A stretch of DNA of 8,838 bases from Omnitrophica WOR_2 bacterium RIFCSPLOWO2_12_FULL_46_30 (GTDB lineage: Bacteria; Omnitrophota; Gorgyraeia; Gygaellales; UBA12090), in contig MHHA01000013.1 in assembly GCA_001805845.1 (NCBI GenBank), positions 1 through 8,838 of the forward strand, in the 5' to 3' direction. The position numbers were made by a program, and so were the translations under genes. The notes under the pieces were generated by a model. That model made no database searches. It saw nothing but the letters and a program-made list of their open reading frames with translations, and had not been told where the DNA came from. Below are positions 6,229 to 8,838 of the stretch, piece after piece (position 1 is the first letter of the stretch; the number at the start of each line of letters is the position of its first letter).

Positions 6229-7334
6229 AATTTTATCATCAGCATAAGCGCCAGGAGAGAAAAGATAATATTAGGCATCCAGATGCCCAGGGCCGGCGGC
6301 AGGTGCCCCTGGAGGCTTAAAGATTCAAACCCGATGAGCAGCAGATAATAAAAGACCACAATCAAGAAGGCAAGGCCGAAATTCAAGGTTTTTTCTCTGC
6401 GGTGGCTGATGATTGCCATCGGCGAGCCGAGGAGGATAAAGACCAGCGTGGAAAATGCCAGGGCTAACTTCTGGTGGATGTGGGTTACCAGCGGCGTGGT
6501 TTCAATGCCCTGGGATTTAAATTCCCGTATTTGTTCTTTTAGTTCGTTGATGGTCATATCTTTTGGTTTTTTCTCTATTTCTTTCTTTTCATCCTGAGCG
6601 GCCAGGGCCAGGGTTATATAGTAAGTTTTAAAATTCAACTTGAAGAATTCACCCGGTTTATTGATGTCCGGCTCATCAGAGGTTCCGTCGGTTAATTTTA
6701 ACTTTACGACTTTCTTATCCGGCAGAGAGACGAATTCACCGCGCCTGGCGATAATGGTCCGGGAAGGCTTGTCTTTTCCCTGCGGCTCATAAATGCGCAC
6801 ATTATTGAGGATATTGCGTTCTCCGGTTTGTTTGTTCTTCTCTATTGAATAAATAAACAAGACATAGTTCTGAAAAGAGTTTATAAAAGTGCCTGCTTCC
6901 AGGGCAGCGGCGGGATTCTTGATACCGATATCCATCAGGGTCCTGCGGCTGGCGTAGTGCGCCCTGGGGATGATGCGGTCATTGAGGATAACCAGAAATA
7001 AGCTGGTAATCACTCCGATGATGACGAGCGGCAGGACGAGTTTAAAAATATGTATTCCGCTTGCGCGGATGGCCAGGATTTCATTATCGCTGGATAACCT
7101 GCCCAAGGAAAGCAGCGCCGCGGTCAATACGGCAATCGGAATGACATAGGTGAGCAGATAGGGAATAAGGAATAAAAAGAGTTTTAAGACGCTAAAAAAA
7201 TTTACCCCCCTGGTAATGATCAGTTCCACAAGCTTAATCAGGTTCCCCATGAGCATTACAAAAATAAGCACCGCTAAGGAAAATATAAAAGGGAGGCTGA
7301 ATTCTTTTAAAAGATAGTTACGTAATATTCTCAT
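6216..7334 (-). CDS. lptF: LPS export ABC transporter permease LptF
   Basis: A 372-aa inner-membrane protein, paralogous to the downstream LptG and forming a heterodimer with it. Predicted membrane segments lie at about 15-36, 50-75, 98-118, 289-308, 318-336 and 352-370. Residues 120-285 form the periplasmic domain, which includes a charged EKKEIEKKPKDM stretch. The family signature GRLSSDNEILAIRASG is at 78-93, and HQKLALAFSTLVFILLGSP (about 287-305) is typical of the fourth segment. The ATG matches the family N-terminus (MRILRNYLLKEF). Only a poor ribosome binding site (AGAGAG, two bases from the ATG) is visible, directly after a 9-bp tandem repeat. The gene lies 42 bases downstream of comF in one operon. 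LptB, LptC and LptA are not in the window. Confidence 0.93.
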   Translation of the reverse strand: MRILRNYLLKEFSLPFIFSLAVLIFVMLMGNLIKLVELIITRGVNFFSVLKLFLFLIPYLLTYVIPIAVLTAALLSLGRLSSDNEILAIRASGIHIFKLVLPLVIIGVITSLFLVILNDRIIPRAHYASRRTLMDIGIKNPAAALEAGTFINSFQNYVLFIYSIEKNKQTGERNILNNVRIYEPQGKDKPSRTIIARRGEFVSLPDKKVVKLKLTDGTSDEPDINKPGEFFKLNFKTYYITLALAAQDEKKEIEKKPKDMTINELKEQIREFKSQGIETTPLVTHIHQKLALAFSTLVFILLGSPMAIISHRREKTLNFGLAFLIVVFYYLLLIGFESLSLQGHLPPALGIWMPNIIFSLLALMLMIKLCVS

Positions 7335-7342
7335 CGCTCTCT

Positions 7343-7377
7343 ATGAACTCAATGAACTCAATGAACTCAATGAACTC
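7343..7377. repeat. 9-bp tandem repeat between comF and lptF
   Basis: Almost four perfect copies of ATGAACTCA: 7343-7351, 7352-7360, 7361-7369 and 7370-7377 (last base missing). It fills nearly the whole comF-lptF gap and touches the comF stop codon. On the mRNA strand the unit reads TGAGTTCAT. Copy number would set the distance between the two genes. Confidence 0.9.
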
Positions 7378-8105
7378 TAATTGGCCAGGGTTAAAACATA
7401 AACGCCGGCAGCCCCTGCATTTTTTAGCGCCCGGGCAGCTTCGGACGCAGTCGCGCCGGTAGTTAAGACATCGTCAATAAGCAGGATGGTTTTGCCTTGG
7501 ACCGCGCCTGGCTCTCTGAGCGCAAAGGCGCCTTGCATGTTCTGCCAGCGCCTTGATTTTTCAAGTTCAGTTTGTGATCTGGTATCGCGAATGCGCTTTA
7601 AATTATTCTTCAGGAGCTTCAGGCCGATATGTGCGCATAGATTATCCGCCAGGGCCTCTGCTTGGTTAAATTCTCTTTCTCTTAGCTTACGCGGCGATAG
7701 CGGTATAGCGATAGCGCAATCGCAAGCTTCAAGCGGCAAATGGTAATCGCTGACAAAATCAATCATCATCTGGGATAGAACTTTGGCCAGCATGATTTTA
7801 TTCCCATATTTTAAATTATGCACCATTTCCTTAATCACCCCTTCGTATGTACAGCTTGCCCAGGCGCGCTCAAAGCAAAATTGAGTTTTAGAGCATTCAG
7901 CGCAGACATTTTCAGGGGCCTCAAATTTCAGGATTTTTCTGCCGCACTTCCGGCAGAAAGGCGGTCTGTTGGGCTTGATTTTTTCAATACAATCTCGGCA
8001 GATTACCCCGCGCAATTGATTTTCTAAAGCAATTCTTATATGGCATAATAAGCAATAGCGGGGATAAATTATTTCTTCTAAGGCCGGCAGAATTCGCTTG
8101 AGCAT
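7377..8105 (-). CDS. ComF family phosphoribosyltransferase-like protein
   Basis: A 242-aa ComF/GntX-type protein. The N-terminal part has four CxxC pairs (Cys18/21, 36/39, 51/54, 68/71), likely zinc-binding. The C-terminal half is a type I phosphoribosyltransferase fold, with REREFNQAEALA, RDTRSQTELEKSRRWQNM and the PRPP-loop motif ILLIDDVLTTGAT (Asp211, Asp212). ComF of Bacillus and Haemophilus is needed for DNA uptake; the reaction is not settled, and no other competence gene is visible here. The ATG at 8105 gives the family N-terminus (MLKRILPALEEIIYPRYCLLC) but its AGGA is 12 bases away. An in-frame TTG at 8162 with GGGAG four bases upstream would add 19 residues (MADFLDPDPALAGEG...), partly encoded by a palindrome, and fits the promoter better. 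Start unresolved. First gene of the comF-lptF-lptG operon. Confidence 0.9.
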   Translation of the reverse strand: MLKRILPALEEIIYPRYCLLCHIRIALENQLRGVICRDCIEKIKPNRPPFCRKCGRKILKFEAPENVCAECSKTQFCFERAWASCTYEGVIKEMVHNLKYGNKIMLAKVLSQMMIDFVSDYHLPLEACDCAIAIPLSPRKLREREFNQAEALADNLCAHIGLKLLKNNLKRIRDTRSQTELEKSRRWQNMQGAFALREPGAVQGKTILLIDDVLTTGATASEAARALKNAGAAGVYVLTLAN

Positions 8106-8115
8106 AATTTTTTCA

Positions 8116-8147
8116 GATCCTTCCCCCGCCAGGGCGGGGTCAGGATC
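8116..8147. repeat. GC-rich hairpin at the comF 5' end
   Basis: GATCCT (8116-8121) pairs with AGGATC (8142-8147), and CCCCGCC (8124-8130) with GGCGGGG (8133-8139), separated by a 2x2 internal loop, with an AG centre. The inner arms are identical to those of the palindrome at 8321-8337. It lies between the two possible comF start codons, in frame with comF. Confidence 0.6.
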
Positions 8148-8150
8148 AAG

Positions 8151-8189
8151 AAAATCTGCCAAAAGTCTCCCGCTTGCAGGGCAGATTTT
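8151..8189 (-). promoter_or_regulatory. Hairpin at the 5' end of the comF transcript
   Basis: AAAATCTGCC (8151-8160) and GGCAGATTTT (8180-8189) are a perfect 10-bp inverted repeat with a 19-nt loop. The predicted start of the comF transcript (about 8188) falls at its foot, so the mRNA would begin with this stem-loop. The loop exposes GGGAG (8167-8171), and the possible TTG start (8160-8162) begins in the loop and ends in the 3' arm. A role in mRNA stability or translation control is inferred. Confidence 0.5.
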
Positions 8190-8194
8190 ACTTG

Positions 8195-8223
8195 AGTATA
8201 ACAGTAAAAGAGTTTATTGTCAA
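8195..8223 (-). promoter_or_regulatory. Sigma-70-type promoter of comF-lptF-lptG
   Basis: On the minus strand, consensus TTGACA (8223-8218), a 17-bp spacer and TATACT (8200-8195). A TGT directly upstream makes it an extended -10. It is the strongest promoter seen in the window. The predicted start is near 8188. The -35 box overlaps the arm of the REP-like hairpin at 8220-8248, which supplies its TTGA. Confidence 0.8.
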
Positions 8224-8248
8224 CCCTTCGACTACGCTTGAGGGTTGA
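8220..8248. repeat. REP-like hairpin, copy B (comF-pyrE gap)
   Basis: TCAACCCT (8220-8227) and AGGGTTGA (8241-8248) form a perfect 8-bp stem around a 13-nt loop. Read on the minus strand the loop is CAAGCGTAGTCGA, sharing AGCGnnGTCGA with the hairpin in tsaB (3871-3898). It lies between the -35 boxes of the two divergent promoters. A separate 10-bp palindrome, TTGATATCAA (8245-8254), abuts it and could be an operator. Confidence 0.6.
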
Positions 8249-8259
8249 TATCAATGTAT

Positions 8260-8288
8260 TTGACAGGGGCAATTTATCAAGGTAAAAT
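8260..8288 (+). promoter_or_regulatory. Sigma-70-type promoter of pyrE
   Basis: Consensus TTGACA (8260-8265), a 17-bp spacer and TAAAAT (8283-8288), one base from consensus. The -10 box ends eight bases before the pyrE ATG, so the transcript should start on or within two or three bases of the start codon, giving a leaderless mRNA. There is no room for a leader attenuator or riboswitch. Confidence 0.75.
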
Positions 8289-8296
8289 AATAAATT

Positions 8297-8838
8297 ATGA
8301 ATAGCGCAACCAGTAAGCCACCCCGCCGCAGGCGGGGCGATAGCCGCAGCCATGATTTAAGAGCGCAGCTTTTGCAATTACTCAAAGAAAATGCCTTCAA
8401 GAAGGGCGCGGTTACTCTATCCTCGGGAAAGACAAGCTCCTTTTATATTGACGGTCGCTGCATTACCTTGGCTGCCAAAGGCGCATATTTAACTGCCCAG
8501 CTTATCCTTGATTTACTAAAAAACCGGAAGTTAGAGGCAATAGGGGGGCCGACCGTAGGCGCGGACCCAATCGCAGGAGCCCTTGCCGCTATCAGTTATC
8601 TTAAAAAGAGGCCGCTGAAGACGTTTATCATCCGCAAAACCCCTAAAGCCCACGGCGCCAGGCGCCAGATTGAAGGGCCTCATTTAAAGCCAGGCTCACG
8701 GCTGATTCTGCTTGACGATGTAGCCACTTCCGGTAAGTCATTATTAGAGTCAATTGAGCTCCTGCGTAATCAAGGATTCCTGGTAGATACCGCCATTTGT
8801 ATCGTTGACCGCCGGGAAGGCGCGCAAGAAGCCCTTGC
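8297..8838 (+). CDS. pyrE: Orotate phosphoribosyltransferase (3' end outside window)
   Basis: The first 180 codons are open to the window edge without a stop. PyrE transfers phosphoribose from PRPP to orotate, giving OMP in de novo UMP synthesis. Recognisable are LSSGKTSSFYIDGR, IGGPTVGADPIAGA, FIIRKTPKAHG and the PRPP-binding motif LILLDDVATSGKS with Asp140 and Asp141. The match to pyrE is close, though UMP-synthase relatives share these motifs. The ATG at 8297 follows a strong promoter by eight bases and lacks a usable ribosome binding site; an AAGG 14 bases away would not be transcribed. The homologous region begins only at about HDLRAQLLQLL (residue 19). The basic residues before it (PRRRRGDSRS) are encoded by a GC-rich palindrome at 8321-8337, which looks inserted just after the start codon. 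Confidence 0.93.
   Translation, partial: MNSATSKPPRRRRGDSRSHDLRAQLLQLLKENAFKKGAVTLSSGKTSSFYIDGRCITLAAKGAYLTAQLILDLLKNRKLEAIGGPTVGADPIAGALAAISYLKKRPLKTFIIRKTPKAHGARRQIEGPHLKPGSRLILLDDVATSGKSLLESIELLRNQGFLVDTAICIVDRREGAQEAL
8321..8337. repeat. GC-rich palindrome at the pyrE N-terminus
   Basis: CCCCGCC (8321-8327) and GGCGGGG (8331-8337) with a GCA loop. The arms are identical to the inner arms of the hairpin at 8124-8139, about 190 bases away. It is in frame and encodes residues 9-14 of PyrE (PRRRRG). Confidence 0.65.

Noticed and set aside
7343..7377. CRISPR-like repetition
   Set aside because: The 9-bp units are contiguous without spacers, so this is a simple tandem repeat.
8163..8296. Leader attenuator or riboswitch before pyrE
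   Set aside because: The predicted transcript start is at the ATG, so the hairpins in this region would not be in pyrE mRNA.
8078..8353. Minus-strand open frame of 91 codons over the comF start and pyrE start
   Set aside because: It overlaps comF in another frame, spans the divergent promoters and several hairpins, and shows no recognisable domain.
1..8838. Undescribed defence, mobile or biosynthetic gene system
   Set aside because: All seven protein genes fall in known families, mostly housekeeping ones. Only the small repeats and regulatory geometry look unusual.

Overview
The window reads as chromosomal housekeeping DNA from a Gram-negative bacterium of moderate GC content. The lptF/lptG pair implies an LPS-containing outer membrane, and the rRNA fragments are clearly bacterial. 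Protein style and gene mix fit an uncultured lineage such as Omnitrophota or a neighbouring phylum. That is an impression from reading and is weakly held; no taxonomic search was possible.

Left edge (1-437): the 3' end of a 23S rRNA, a short spacer without tRNA, a complete 5S rRNA and a strong intrinsic terminator close an rRNA operon. At 442-1075 there is a single-gene unit: a promoter, a small lipoprotein with a C-terminal peptidoglycan-binding domain, and its own terminator.

At 1090-5137 a plus-strand operon runs recG (fork-reversal helicase), tsaB (tRNA t6A synthesis) and alr (alanine racemase, supplying D-alanine for peptidoglycan). It meets a minus-strand operon tail to tail at 5134-5137, where the two stop codons overlap. 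That operon, transcribed from about 8190 down to 5134, is comF-like phosphoribosyltransferase, lptF, lptG. LptF and LptG are the membrane subunits of the LPS-export ABC transporter. A divergent, near-consensus promoter pair at 8195-8288 drives comF leftward and pyrE (orotate phosphoribosyltransferase, cut by the window end) rightward.

I found no unknown multi-gene system, phage, transposase or CRISPR array. The most unusual layer is beneath the genes. Small hairpin-forming palindromes lie inside or against five of the coding regions (recG, tsaB, alr, comF, pyrE), apparently as in-frame inserts. Two hairpins, one in tsaB and one between comF and pyrE, share a loop core (AGCGnnGTCGA) but have different, self-complementary stems, which looks like a REP-like element. 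recG and pyrE both appear to be leaderless transcripts with the -10 box at the same distance from the ATG.
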